Origin: Chrysophaeum taylorii
Lineage: Eukaryota > Sar > Pelagophyceae > Pelagomonadales > Pelagomonadaceae
Assembly (NCBI GenBank): GCA_029834535.1
Contig: JAQMWT010000101.1
Location: 1-64,000, forward strand
Reading direction: 5' to 3'
DNA: 64,000 bases
Below the pieces are notes generated by a model. That model was given only the letters and a program-made list of their open reading frames with translations, did no database searches and was not told the origin of the DNA. This document shows positions 1-11,500 of this stretch, piece by piece. How positions within the stretch are numbered: the first letter of the stretch is position 1; the number at the start of each line of letters is the position of its first letter. Made by a program: the position numbers and the translations under genes.

Positions 1-242
1 CGGGGTTATGGCCGGGGGGCGCAGACGGAAGGTTATCGACGAGTTTGGTTGTCAGTCACATCGCGGTCTCTCGTCGCCATGCGCGACAAGGCTTGATGGT
101 CACTCTCCGCCGACCGACATTTCGGCGCTCCTCGTCTACAGGCCCGATGATACCGCCCCTCTTTCTATTCGCCCCCAGGGACTGGCTCCTGTCGGTCCGG
201 CCGTCTCCCATGCGTCGGGAAAGGTTGAAATTAGTTAGTTAG
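1..242 (+). repeat. LINE-like 3' end with TTAG tail
   Basis: Non-coding 3' end of a retroposon that enters from the left edge. It finishes in a short TTAG-repeat tail at about 224-240. Its last 50 bases resemble the 3' end of the LINE copy ending near 6402 (shared pattern of a GGCC-rich stretch, CTCCCATGC, GGGA, then TTAGTTAG). Its first 130 bases match, in reverse orientation, the segment at about 57690-57830 (shared words include GGTTGTCAGTCA and ATCGCGGTCTC). No open reading frame here is convincing. The family is inferred from these matches only. Confidence 0.6.
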
Positions 243-260
243 TGTTCGTCAAGCTGTTTT

Positions 261-3061
261 TTGCAGCATCCTACTCCTGATCCTGAACTAGCTCCTCCGC
301 CACCCACGCTCCTCCGCGCCTTTCTCGCTCACACCCCACACCACTATCCAAGACCATGTCATTCAGAGGGGGACAAGGACTCCTTATCCTCAGAGGGGGC
401 ACTCCCCACCACCTTCAGCTCCTCCTTCTTCGTCCCCTACTCCAGCCTCTTCTCCCTCTTCTGACGCTCCCCTTGCTTCCTTCTTACAAAGACCCTTTTG
501 CACAAGATGACCTCATTCTTGTCCCAGGTTCCAAACAGCCTAACACTCGCAAGGCCACTTCTATGAAAACTATCCGAGCCCGGTTACAAGCGTCTACTAT
601 TGGTGCTTACAAAGCCGCTGGTGGCAAGCTCGCCGATTTCCGCTGGGATCTTCGCCACCACTTTCTTACGTTCAAGTCTCCCGCCCTCTCCGCCCTTCAT
701 CTCCGTGGTGGTATCCTCTGGTCTGCTATCTGCTCAGAGGGGGAACATGCGTTGTTAGCTCGTCTTCTTCTCCCGTTGCGCACTGACTTACTTGCCCGCT
801 ACCCGCACGTCGATGGTTACTTCGCCCACGCCAAGTGCGCATCCAGCATCCCAGCTGCAACCTTTTTAACTGCTGATGGTTCACCTGCGTGCCCTATTCC
901 TCAGCCCTTTCTATCTGCGTTCACTGAACACGCTGCTGCCTTCGGCACTTCTTCCTTACAATATGCACTTACGTACCTGGCGCCGACCAGCTTTGACGAT
1001 CACAACTCATCCGAGTTTGGCGCTACTTCTGCATCTCTGGCTGACTTGGAGGAATACCTTCTGGTCTCTACAGAGTTTATCACCCAGGTCTTACGTACCG
1101 ACCCTACTATCCATATCCAACTGGAATCTGCCCCTACTACTCCTACTGACGCTGTTTCCGCTTATCCCGAAGTTGCGCACACTGCCTCGACCGCAACGTC
1201 GCTAAACTATAATTCACCAGCCATTGTTGGTCCTGACGAATATAAGGTCCAAGAAGCGGACGTTTCCATTGACGAATATAAACTTAAGTGCCTCCACGGT
1301 TTGTCGCCTGAAAACAGGCACGCCTACCTCAAGGCCATCGCCAAGGAACTCCACGACATTATCCGCTTTTGCTGCTTCAAACTTTCCTTACCCGACGGTG
1401 TCTCTCATCCTATTGACAGCAAGATGGTGCTGAAGATTAAAACAGACTCTGCAGGCAAATACGTTAAGCACAAGGCTCGCCTTTGTACTACGTGGCTTCC
1501 TAGCATCTCTTGGCGCCGATTTCTTTGGTACCTTCAGCCCCATGGCCACTATGACCGCAATCCGGGTACTACTAGCTATTGCAGCATACAAGCAATTGCC
1601 TGTTTATCATGCAGACGTCCCGAACGCCTTCGTTCAGTCTGACATCGATGCCATTGTCTATGTTCAATTACCAGACGGCATCGAGCTTATCGACCCGGTG
1701 ACGCTAAGTACAAGGGCCGACGTCTACCGAAACTGCTGAAGTCACTTTATGGACTTAGGCAATCACCATCCCTTTGGAACAAAGAGATAGACGGCTTCTT
1801 CCGTAGCCTTGGCTACAACGCCCGCATTCGGACTCTTGCCTATATGCTCGAGTATCCGCACATGCTAAGTTCGTCGTATGCAGTCTGTCTGTAGACGACA
1901 TTGTGTATCTGTCCAATGACGACCCTGTATGTACTGAATCGTGTCAATGACGACCCTCTTCGTACTGAGTTACTGTCCATACCCTCCTAGGCATGCGTGT
2001 GTGTCGCACATCTGACGGCTCCATTTCTCTGGATGTGCAAGCCAAGCTGGATGAACTCTTCGCTGATCACCCTGTCTTGCAGCAACTGACCCGCTTAAAT
2101 ATCCTATGTCATCGTCCTTCAAGTATAAAGATGGCACTCCCAGCTCTGAAAAGAGTTGTACATCAACTCGCACTTTGCCACCTCCTTGGCAAGCTGGTGT
2201 TCATGCAAGTTGCCTGCAGACCTGACTTCTCGCAAGCCTTGGGCAGATGTTCGCGTGGTATGCATGCACCCACGTATGTTCATGTCCAAATGCTAGAGCA
2301 TACTTTGCTACCTCAAGAAGCCGGAAAACCGCTCACTTCGCCTCTGGTTCCATCCTAAAGGTAATGCCATTGAAGCTCACCTTCGCACTGTCTCCGCTAA
2401 TCGAATTGATCTATCCACTGTGGTCGACTACCAACCGCAGGATGTATCTACTGGACAGTTTGACCCCTTAGTTGCCATGGTTGACGCTGACAATGCCCCT
2501 TCCTTAGCACAGGAAGATAGGAAATCTACCACCGGGTTTGTCTTCTATCTTTTCAACTGCCTTATTGGTTGGAAAAGCAAACTTCAACCGATTGTCTCCT
2601 GCTCAACTCACGAAGCTGAGTTGATTGCCCTCAGTATTTGTGCTGATGAAGCTGTTTGGCTACGCAAGCTGCTGTTGGAACTCTCCTTTGTCGTCAACCC
2701 CACCTTCTACGTCAACAATGCTAATGGTGAGAACACCGCTGACCCTGTTGACTTTGATGACAATGACAACCCAATTGCTGAAGATATGCGCTTCATCAGA
2801 AGCCCACCTCTTTTGTCTGACAATGCTGCCGCTGTTCATTCCTCTAATAACCCAGATGGGTCCTCTCGATCCAAGGCACTGTCGACTAGATGGTTTAAGA
2901 TTCGTGAGTACATATCGCTTCAGAAAATACGAGTCCATCATGTTCCCGGCAAGCTGAACGTGGCGGATGGCTTTACAAGACCACTTGCGGCTGAGTTCTC
3001 CACTTTTCGTTCTCTACTCGGTATGCATCATGCCTCTCACGACAATCCTTTACAGGATTGA
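261..3061 (+). mobile_element. Ty1/copia retrotransposon remnant (fossil)
   Basis: Old Ty1/copia-type LTR retrotransposon on the plus strand, AT-richer than the host genes. From about 1224 onward the sequence encodes the copia reverse-transcriptase region, recognisable by its conserved upstream block and the block with a lysine-lysine/arginine-rich start. From about 2420 to 3061 it encodes the copia RNase H, with the family words RKSTTGFVF, SCSTHEAELIAL and, near the end, HHVPGKLNVADGFTRP. The 5' part (356-1200) is probably the end of the upstream polyprotein but has no signature I can name. The element is broken several times and looks old. I could not define a matching pair of LTRs in the window. 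Confidence 0.85.
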
Positions 3062-5455
3062 AGATACCTAACTCTAGTGACCGCAACGTCGTTAAACTAT
3101 CCCTGGCCTTACTTTCTCTTGCCACATTTTTTTTTGTACACGAGCAAGTGTTGTTCATATCTTCATGACACTCCCGTGGCCGTGGCATCTCTCCCAAGTT
3201 GTTTCAAAAACGACAACCCATAACCACTGTCACTCCTACTACCTCCCAGGCTGCTACTGTCTCACCGACACCAGCGATGACCTCAACATGGATTTTGCCC
3301 TGATTGAACGAGGATTCTCTCGTTCTGAGAGCTTCCGTACTCCTGCCACGCCCTTTCGCTCTTCTGTTATGCGAGCGGAAATCTCTACGGCACTCAACTC
3401 GATACATGAATCTGCTGACTCTTTACTGTTCGTGGAACTTACGACGTTCATATCCATGCGCCTACCCATTACTACATTTTGGGAAGCTGCTCCTGCTATA
3501 ACTTATATTGGCTGCTACAGAGGCCCCCAAACGTGAACGATTCATCCTGTCATCCTACATTTCTTGCTTCTACCACAAATAATTCGAAGTCACAAGCACC
3601 TAGTGAACTCCCCACTGAAGTGCTGAGTCACCTTAACACAGATGACCACAAGAAGAATGGTCATATTCCCATCTCAACTATCACCACTAACATTTGTTGT
3701 GCTTGTCACAACACCGATCAGGCGCCCATACAACCTAACGTATGTGCACGTAATGCTACTTCCTTCCAACCCTCCTGTAACGGGTGCTCAGCTGGTCATA
3801 TACGCGCAACCATCATACGCACGTATCATTTGCCAAAGGAGCTACATCTCTTGACCAGCAATCTAACACAACACTCGTCACTTGCTCATTTAGTCTTATC
3901 AGTAACCGATGCAGCCACAGACTCCACCCACTACTCAATTACCATTGGCACTGGATCTTCGGCTTATTACTCAGATGCACCTGGAGCATCTTAACTTTCT
4001 TGTAACGCTCGAGCGAACACAAGCTCGTAAAACTCAGGCTATGTTCAAGCCCATCAAATACCACCATGTGATTCATACTGTTATCCGATCGCGTAACGTT
4101 CGGCCACACTTATGTTCAGGCAGAACATTAAGGCTTCCTGCACCCCTTTTTTTTAACGTTGACCGAAACGTCGTTAAACTACTCACACTCCACGCTAGAC
4201 GCAATTCTGGAGATATCGTCGCCACCGTTACCTACGCCTTCTGCTTCGCTTGCTGATTCCGACTTCTTGTGCCAACAAGTCGACCAACTCCAGGAAACAC
4301 CTCCCTGGAGAACCGGCTCTTCCCTCCTACAGCCAACACCAACGTGTTACTTATATACTGTACAAGATCACAGAGCTGTTGTCTCGCTTAATACTCACCG
4401 CTCATGATCAACATGCTACCAACTACTCCTCCCCGGACGATCACCTCCTTCATCTACGTGACAAGTTGCTCTCATGCTTCAGAGCATTCCGCCCGCTCTC
4501 ATGTGAATCTGAAGACTCTTCTATCTTCGTTCGCCAAGTCCAACTTTTTTTTGGAAAACCAACTGGACACCTTTCGACTAGATTCTCTATCGCCATCCAT
4601 ACTGAATGCTCTACTTGCACTCACCCTTCTCTTGGCACCACACATCGTTCAGCTATTGGTGTTCACCACCTTACAGCAGAAGCTGACGATGATTAATAAT
4701 CCTAACTCACTGTCTGTTGTATCTGTGTTTCTTAATGTTCTGTTCAAAAGGGTCAAATCGACTCTCAGCTCCACCAAGTCCAAGTCCAAGTCCTAAGACC
4801 CTTCTACACTCTTGATGCTTCGTATGTGACCTCTGTGACCATCAAGGCTGTATTCCTTCCTTTTTTTCCCCTTTTTTTTCTTCATCATCATCTTTCTCAA
4901 GAGATGCTCGATGCTCTACAGTCGCACCTTGCGCTTAAGACATCTCGAGGGGGTGCAGAGAAATCTGCTGCCTCTTACCCTTATCCGTCCGTTGAGAACG
5001 TAATATCTTCCTTACCCTTCTTCTTCCTTTCTACACAATCAAATAGTCCTCTGATTTGTGCCTACGCTCATCATCATGGTCTAGCGCGCCCCGAGGTATG
5101 TAGCACTATACACTTAACCTTTCTCGTGTAGTTCTAGATGCCACCTGTCGTGTTCTGAGGATATAGGGAACATAACCTTTCATTCCCCGAATTAACCTTC
5201 CAGACGTACACGATGAGACGGGATGGTTTCCCAGGTGACTTACCACTGCTTGCTAAATGCTCTGCAGTTTCTCTCAGTGGTGCAATCACTATAAATAATG
5301 CTTCTAACGACCAACCCGAAGATCATGACTCTTCCTCTCCAGAATTACAAAAACTTGAAGACAATAGTGATGATGAGTTGGACCACACATCTAATGTTGT
5401 GGATGCTGTTTCCCTACGCAATGTAACAACACGTCCAACTTCATCCTCCTAGACT
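3062..5455 (+). other. AT-rich flank of the copia remnant
   Basis: About 2.4 kb of AT-richer sequence with several medium open frames but no protein family I recognise. It carries two of three same-strand copies of a 19-nt word, CCGMAACGTCGYTAAACTA (starts 1191, 3081 and 4163; the first lies in the copia remnant). This suggests the whole 0.3-5.4 kb block is retroelement-derived, perhaps with internal duplication. A 17-nt T run at about 5477-5493 separates it from the LINE that follows. No host gene is supported. Confidence 0.4.
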
Positions 5456-5493
5456 TAATTGTTATGTAACCTTCTCCTTTTTTTTTTTTTTTT

Positions 5494-6402
5494 AGACACC
5501 GCGCCTCATCGAACACTGCGACGCCTGGGGCATGGAGGTGCATTGCGGCAACCGACACACGAAAGCGGCGTCCAAAACGGAGATGCTGTTCGTCGCTCGC
5601 CCGGCACACCTTTACGGCGACCCAAAGTCGTTCGACGACACGAACCTCTCGGACATCGAGCTCGGGCGCGGCCGCTTCATACCGGTCGTCGACCAGTTTA
5701 AGTACCTCGGCTCGGTCCTCTCGCGCGACTGCCGCGACGACTCAGACGTCGACGCGCGGATCAAGAAGGCGTCTCAGGCCTTCGGTGCCTTGCGGGACTG
5801 CATATTCGCCTCGAAGTCCGTCTCTGCTCGCGCCAAGCGCCTCGTCTATGTCTCGCTCGTCCTGGCCAGCCTCCTTCACGGTGCGGAATCGTGGTGCCTC
5901 ACCGAGGTCCTGTTCCGCCGGCTGCGGTGTTTCCACGCGCAGTGCGCCCGCGTCATGTGTCGTGTGACCCGGAAACACACCTGGTCCCACCACATCTCAA
6001 CGGAGATCCTGCGGCGGCGCCTCGGCCTCGAGTCCATCGACGTCTACGTCACGCGCCGCCAGCTCCGCTGGGCCGGTCACGTCGCCCGCATGCCCTTCTC
6101 CCGACTCCCTCGCAAGATGCTCTCGTCTTGGGTCCGCTCCAAGCGCCCACCGGGGGCTCCGCAGATGACGTACGGGAGGTCGCTCGCCAAGGCACTCCGG
6201 AAATGCGACATCCCCTTCAACTCGTGGCACGACCTCGCACAAGACCGCGCGCAGTGGCGGTCCGCCATCCATGCACTTTCATCCCAAGCTTCTACCCCAA
6301 CTGTGTGATTTTTTGCTCTGTGATCCTGGACCGGCTACTACCGGCCCAGCCTGGCTCCCATGCCCGGGAGAGGTCCGAAGTTAGTTAGTTAGTTAGTTAT
6401 AT
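5494..6402 (+). mobile_element. 5'-truncated LINE, reverse transcriptase C-terminus
   Basis: The plus-strand frame to 6308 encodes the C-terminal (thumb and beyond) part of a non-LTR reverse transcriptase. Diagnostic words are DQFKYLGSVLSRD, DARIKKASQAFGALR, RQLRWAGHVARM and SKRPPGAPQMTYGRSL. The catalytic palm is missing, so the copy is 5'-truncated. Its left edge sits next to a long T run (5477-5493). The 3' untranslated part (6309-6380) ends in a TTAG tail (about 6381-6402), as LINEs with microsatellite tails do. The remaining frame is open for about 260 codons, so the insertion is fairly young. The clade is not determined; Jockey/CR1- or RTE-type are possible. Confidence 0.88.
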
Positions 6403-6599
6403 TATTGTTGTTTGTTTTATTTAGTCGCTGTTCTCATGTATCATACACAAGCTTCGCACTCAAGAACGTCTGGAATGCATAAAGCCTTTCACACATTGAG
6501 GGGGTCCAGAGCGCTACACTATAATGTGTACGACACTGGAACTCCTCACTCCTTTCACACCTTTCTCTACTAGAGGGCTTTCTCTCCGCAATACGGCTT

Positions 6600-7217
6600 T
6601 CCCTCTTTCCTTCCTTACCCTTCCGCAATTATGATTTTCCAGACTATGAAGTATTAGATCTGCAGTTCACTTCCAACAAGGAGTAGACCTCCAGGTGCGT
6701 ACCGTCAGGTATGGGGTTTTCTGTTTAATTAATGGAGGCTTCATTCCTCATTGTCAGTGTAAACGCTTCTATGGGACCTAATGTCCTTAAGGAGCTAGGG
6801 CCTAAATCCCTACCCTGTGTAGTAGCATGTGACAAGCGGAATGGTCTGTACACGCCTAAGACCGCACGCGGTCTCTACCATGTGCCTGGAGAGGGTCAAA
6901 TCTCTCCAACTTCCCCCTTTTCCTCACACTCCCGCAATTATTTCTTTCAAGACCATGAAAATCCCAGTCTGATGCTTTCTCCCAACAAGGAGAAGTCCCC
7001 CAGGTGCGTACCGTTAGGTACGGGGCTTTGTGCTTAATTAGCAGAAGTTTCGTTCCTCGTTGTCAGTGTAAAAGCTTCTATGGGACCTAATGTCCTTAAG
7101 GAGTTTGGGCCTAAATCCCTTAGTTGTGTAGTAGCATGTGACAAGCGGAATGGTCTGTACACGCCTAAGACCGCACGCAGTCTCTACCATGTACCTGGAG
7201 TGGGTCAAATCTCTCCA
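6600..7217. repeat. 309-bp tandem duplication, two copies
   Basis: Two adjacent copies of a 309-bp unit. The word CGCAATTA lies at 6624 and 6933 and ATGGGACCTAATGTCCTTAA at 6771 and 7080, so the spacing is a constant 309. The copies share long nearly identical stretches (for example GACAAGCGGAATGGTCTGTA) but differ in point changes and small indels. No coding potential is convincing. They may be derived from the ends of a mobile element, but nothing in the sequence proves that. The rest of 6403-7563 shows nothing else I can name. Confidence 0.8.
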
Positions 7218-7563
7218 GTCACACCACGTGAGGCGCCGAGGGTTAGCGAAAAATCCTCGGTTCATTTTCCAATTTCCTTCTTTTCCAAAACCGAAAAAAA
7301 AATGGCCTCTAGTAACTGACTTCAGGTCTCTCCCAACCATATGGTTGGCAGGCCGATCCGGAATCACGGAGTCACAGCACACCGTTGGGGCAGAAATGCG
7401 CGTGATGGGTACGACTTCATAGAGGACAACCGCTGTCCGTTGTCTTGTCGACGTCGTGCTCACGGCAACGCAGTGCAAGCGTTGCAGTTCGCGAATAACG
7501 GCGTTTTACCTCTGCCTGTGCGTTATTACCTAAGCACTCCCCTTCGGAGCATAAACATTCAGT

Positions 7564-7640
7564 GTTGACGGCGAGATTCGAACTCGCGCCCGAAGACCAG
7601 TGCCTTAAACTGGCGCCTTAGACCGCTCGGCCACGTCAAC
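7564..7640 (-). tRNA. tRNA-Leu(AAG)
   Basis: On the minus strand the 77-nt sequence folds as a tRNA. Acceptor arms GTTGACG and CGTCAAC pair perfectly. The anticodon stem CCAGT/ACTGG encloses the loop TTAAGGC, giving anticodon AAG. A variable region of about nine bases with a UUCG turn and a T arm with GAGTTCGAATCTC follow, consistent with a leucine tRNA with a short extra arm. The internal A-box-like (TGGCCGAGCGG) and B-box (GTTCGAATC) elements are intact. No intron. Confidence 0.92.
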
Positions 7641-7716
7641 AATCGCTCAGAAGCACGCCTATTGCGTGATCACACAAGCTCACGTCCCATTAATCGTCGT
7701 CGCATTGCAACCTCGA

Positions 7717-7808
7717 CTCCCCCATCGGGAATCGAACCCGAGCCGCCCGCGCTCTGCTACTGAGCTGAAGTTGACAGGCGGGAATACTGACCACTATACT
7801 ATGGAGGA
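7717..7808 (-). tRNA. tRNA-Asp(GTC) with 20-nt intron
   Basis: Minus-strand tRNA. Acceptor TCCTCCA pairs with TGGGGGA, the anticodon stem is CCCGC/GCGGG, and the loop C-T-GTC-A-C gives anticodon GTC. A 20-nt insertion (plus-strand 7752-7771) lies between bases 37 and 38, the canonical place for eukaryotic tRNA introns. Without it the tRNA is 72 nt, the usual length for Asp. The T arm (GGGTTCGATTCCC) is intact. It is the first of two complete Asp genes and one 5' half in a row. Confidence 0.9.
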
Positions 7809-7851
7809 TCCGAGCCTCTTTTCGCCCACGTCGCCTTGTGAAGCTTCTAGT

Positions 7852-7948
7852 CTCCCCCATCGGGAATCGAACCCGAGCCGCCCGCGCACCGCTTTACAAG
7901 CCTCGCTCGATTGACAGGCGGGAATACTGACCACTATACTATGGAGGA
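7852..7948 (-). tRNA. tRNA-Asp(GTC) with 25-nt intron
   Basis: Second tandem Asp gene. The mature part is identical or nearly so to the copy at 7717-7808, but it carries a different intron of 25 nt (plus-strand 7887-7911) at the same position after base 37. Removing it leaves 72 nt. Exons are conserved while the intron sequence and length differ, as expected for two functional copies under selection. Confidence 0.9.
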
Positions 7949-7954
7949 TCGTTT

Positions 7955-7991
7955 TGACAGGCGGGAATACTGACCGCTACTCTATGGAGGA
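7955..7991 (-). pseudogene. tRNA-Asp 5' half
   Basis: A third, truncated copy. Only the acceptor 5' strand, D arm and anticodon stem-loop up to TGTCA are present, and the sequence then diverges with no T arm or 3' acceptor. The D-arm differs slightly from the two whole copies (AGAGTAGCGG instead of AGTATAGTGG). It is either a decayed tandem copy or a half-gene left by unequal exchange; trans-splicing would need a matching 3' half, which I did not find in the window. Confidence 0.75.
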
Positions 7992-7999
7992 TCGTTTCG

Positions 8000-8559
8000 G
8001 CCGCGGGTCAAGCATATACTAGCAGACATGATCGATAACCGGAGTCGAACGCTCGACGTCGTAGTCGCCTCTCGCGCACGCGTTGGATCGCAGTGTAGTC
8101 GGGAAGGCTTACGCACTTTCGACAACCGTATGTGTGTTTCTTCTCTCATGGACCACGAGACCAGCTACTCTAGCAGTATGCAAGCGCGAGATGTTCCTCA
8201 CGATGCCAATCACCGCGCTCGCGCGTACTGTCGAGCTGCAGTCACAGCAAAACACAAAACTTTCACCCTGGAATCGACCCGCTTGCTAGTGATGACAAGT
8301 AACCTCGACTCCAAACGCGCAATGATAAAGTCGCAGTGACATCGACTTGACTACCACCGCGCAAACACTTAGGAGTGAGCAGGACTCTAGAAGCTCGAGT
8401 GCCAGCGGCCAAAGCTTGTCGCTCCCGAGGCGTGCGTACCCACGAAGCTCCGCACAATCCGCTTCGCCCACCCCAGTCTAGACACTCCGGATATGCCATG
8501 ACTGTCAACGGACCTCTGTGGAAGGGCATTCATTCATTCATCGCGAGCACTAGCTGAAA
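8000..8559. other. intergenic, no gene seen
   Basis: Between the tRNA cluster and the next gene I see no supported gene. A stretch at 8035-8060 (minus) resembles a tRNA T-loop but its stems do not pair. A short ATTC repeat (8528-8540) lies just before the next start codon. Confidence 0.5.
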
Positions 8560-11500
8560 ATGGCGGCCGAGTCTTCGTTGGCGCTGAGCGCAGCTGAATC
8601 TGAGAGGCTTCGCAGTTTGCTCGCCGGAGACGATGATGATGGCGACGACGAGGACGAGCTGACGTTTGGTACCCCGTCAGCTGATATTGTCGGTGATGAG
8701 AGCCCCGGAGATGAGGGAGCTGTCGGGTCAACCATGCTGCCCGCTGATAGCGATGCTTTGGGTGATACCCCAAATGCTGATGGACCGGAGGAAAGTGATG
8801 GGCTGGAGGAAGACGCGCAACGCGATAGGCCGGAGGAAGACGCGGGAGGATATGAGGACGAGCGGCCCGCCGAGCGCGCCGGTCGCGCGCGGGGTGTCGA
8901 CGACGAAAACGCGGCGGAGCTTCCGTCCGACGGAAAAAATGTGGAGGTTACGGCAGACGAAGAAAATGCGGAGGCTGCGATCGAAGTGGGGCCCGAAGAG
9001 GCGATTATTGAAGCTGATGTCCAGGAGGATGTGACGTCGCAGGGTGGCGTCGCCGATTCTCTCGGCGTCGACGAGGCGTCCCAGGCTTCCGAGGCGGCCG
9101 CCGCCGCCGAGGCTTTGTCCCCGTGCGAGTTGACCCGAGACGTGTCACAGAGATTTCGTGGATCGTGGATGGCAAAAATCGACCGGCCAAATGTTCCGGT
9201 CACGAGCTTTGTTCCCTCGACGCCACCCGGCGGCCAACCGGCTGAGCGCGATCCCCCGTCGAGACAATCGAAGAATCCGTTCGTCGACGACGACGCCTTC
9301 GAGAAGAGTCCCAGCAACGACAACGATCCAGGCGGCCTCGAGGAGGTTGATAATGATGCAGTTGTTGACGACTCGGCCTCAAAGTCGCGACGACTCGAGC
9401 AAGACGGAGAAGAAAGGCAGCATCGCGCGAGCGCGTCGTCCGAGGCCGCCGCCGCGCCGCTGGCGGTGCTGGAAGACGAAAGGCTGTGCCTCCCCACGTC
9501 GTTGCTCGTGTGTCGGCACGGGCACGGGCTTCGGCTCCGAGGGCGGCACGCGTGGTCGCTCCCTTTGGACGCGAGCACGGTTTGGTCGATCGCGGCCGAG
9601 CTGTGCGCCACGGTTCTGGTCGGTTACGGTTTCGTGTGCCGCGAGCTCTGTTCGGGCGACTGCGGTGCCTTTGCGGTCAATCACGCTTGTGGCCCGGAGT
9701 TGCCCGCGCTCGTCGCGACGCGGCCGCAGCAACCGACAAAGTCGTCGCCGGCGTCGTCTTCGCCGCGGCTCGTGGTCGCGTCGGGCGCGCTGCCGTCGAA
9801 ACGCCGCGCTCTCGTCGCGGGCGTCTTGGTGGTTCCGGGGAGCCTCGGGCCAACGCCGTCCGAGGACGCGATTGCCGCGCGCGCGCTCGCCGAGCTCCGA
9901 GCTGCCGTCGAAGAAAACGTGCTGGGGCGCGTTCCGAATCGCGATTCGCCGGACGAGCTCGATTTCGCCGGACCGCGTCGTCGTCGCGTTCTCGCGCGCG
10001 AAGACGATTGTTGCGACCCGACCTTTGTGGCCGACCTGCGACGCGCCTTCGCGGCGGAGCTCGATGGAAATCTCGTCGCGTACGCCAAGCCGCTCGACGA
10101 GATGGTCGGCAAGGAAGAGCTTCGCGCGGCGCAGCTCATGGCGCTGCTGTCTCCGGCGTACTCGGCGGCGGGCGTCGCGATTCCGCGGCCCGGTCGCGCG
10201 CCTCCCCTCTCGTCCTTTCCGCTCTTGGGGGCGCGACCCGAGCTCGTAGGCGTCTTCCCGGAAGGGGGGAACGATTCGACGACGACGGATGTCGTCGCCG
10301 AACGGCTCCTCGACGAGGCGGCGAGGCGGCGCGAGGACTCGGGCGACGACGCCAAGCCGTTGACGGCTCGCGTCATCGACGAGCTCCGGGAGTGGAGCAG
10401 CGCCGAGGCGTCGGCGCGGACGCGCCGCAAGGCGGCGGCCGTGGCCGCGCGGCTTCAAAATGCCGAAACGCACGCGTTTGCGCTCGTGCGGACGCTCGCC
10501 GAGGATCGGAAGAAGTTTGCCAAGCGACGCGTTTCGCTCTTTACTTCGTCTTCGAGCGAGCGCAAGTTTGCTTCGCTCTTTCGAATCGCAGACACCGACG
10601 GCGACGCCCTCTTCTACGACTGCGCTGCCTTCAGCGTGCCCGCCAAGAGGGCCGGCGCGGCGCCCGGCGGGGGCGCGCTCGTGGCCGGCCGCCTCTACGT
10701 CGCGGCGAGCGGCTGTTATTGGCACACCGCCGGCGTTCTCGGCCTCGGCGGCGGTTCCCAGGCCGTCGTTCCCTATTTCACGCTCGCGCGCGTCGAGCTT
10801 CGCCATGGTCTCGTCGACGACGACGACATAGACGACGACGACGACGACGGCACGTCTCTTCCCCCCCGATGGGACCACCAAGCGACGTCCTCCGCCGATA
10901 AACTCGGTCAACTCAAGGCCGGAGCGAGGCGCGCCGCCGCCGCCGTGTCCGTCGCGGCGGCCAAGGCCGTCGAGACGGTAGCGAACCTCGCCGACGAGCG
11001 CCTCGCGCGCGTCGCGCTCGTCGACACCTCGGGACGCGCGACCCTCTTTTTTCTCCCGCCGAGTCCTACGGTGCCCGAACACGCTCGGCGCGTCGTCGAT
11101 CTCCTCCAAATCGCAAAGGCCGTGGACGACGACGCGAGAAAGCATAATCAAAAACGGGGTGGACAGACGCTCGCGACGCCGGATGCCGGTCGCGACGAGG
11201 TGGCGATCCTCGAGCGCGTCCAGAAGATTTCTGAAATATCGGAGAGGAACGCGCGGCTTCTAGACGCCGCGACCGCCGCGTACTCGGGATCGGCGACCTC
11301 GTCCGACGCGTCCTCCTTGGCGGCCCTCGCCGAGAGGGGCCTCGGGGCCGTTAAAAGAATTCCCTCCTCCCTCTCGATGCTCTCTGGTGGCTCCTCTTCC
11401 CCCAAGCCGCCGGACCCTTCGCCGGACCGGACCCCGACCGACGAACGCGCGGTCGTCGCGGAAATTCTCGCTGGTCGAAGCGCGGCTTCCGACACACCCC

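Noticed and set aside
224-242. Telomere-like repeat
   Set aside because: TTAG units are too few, sit at LINE ends and occur at several internal places.
8028-8100. Additional tRNA gene (minus)
   Set aside because: A T-loop-like word is present but the T stem and acceptor do not pair.
9379-11151. 590-codon minus-strand open frame opposite the GRAM-like gene
   Set aside because: It is a shadow of very high GC3 coding on the other strand; composition is Arg/Gly-rich and it has no domain.
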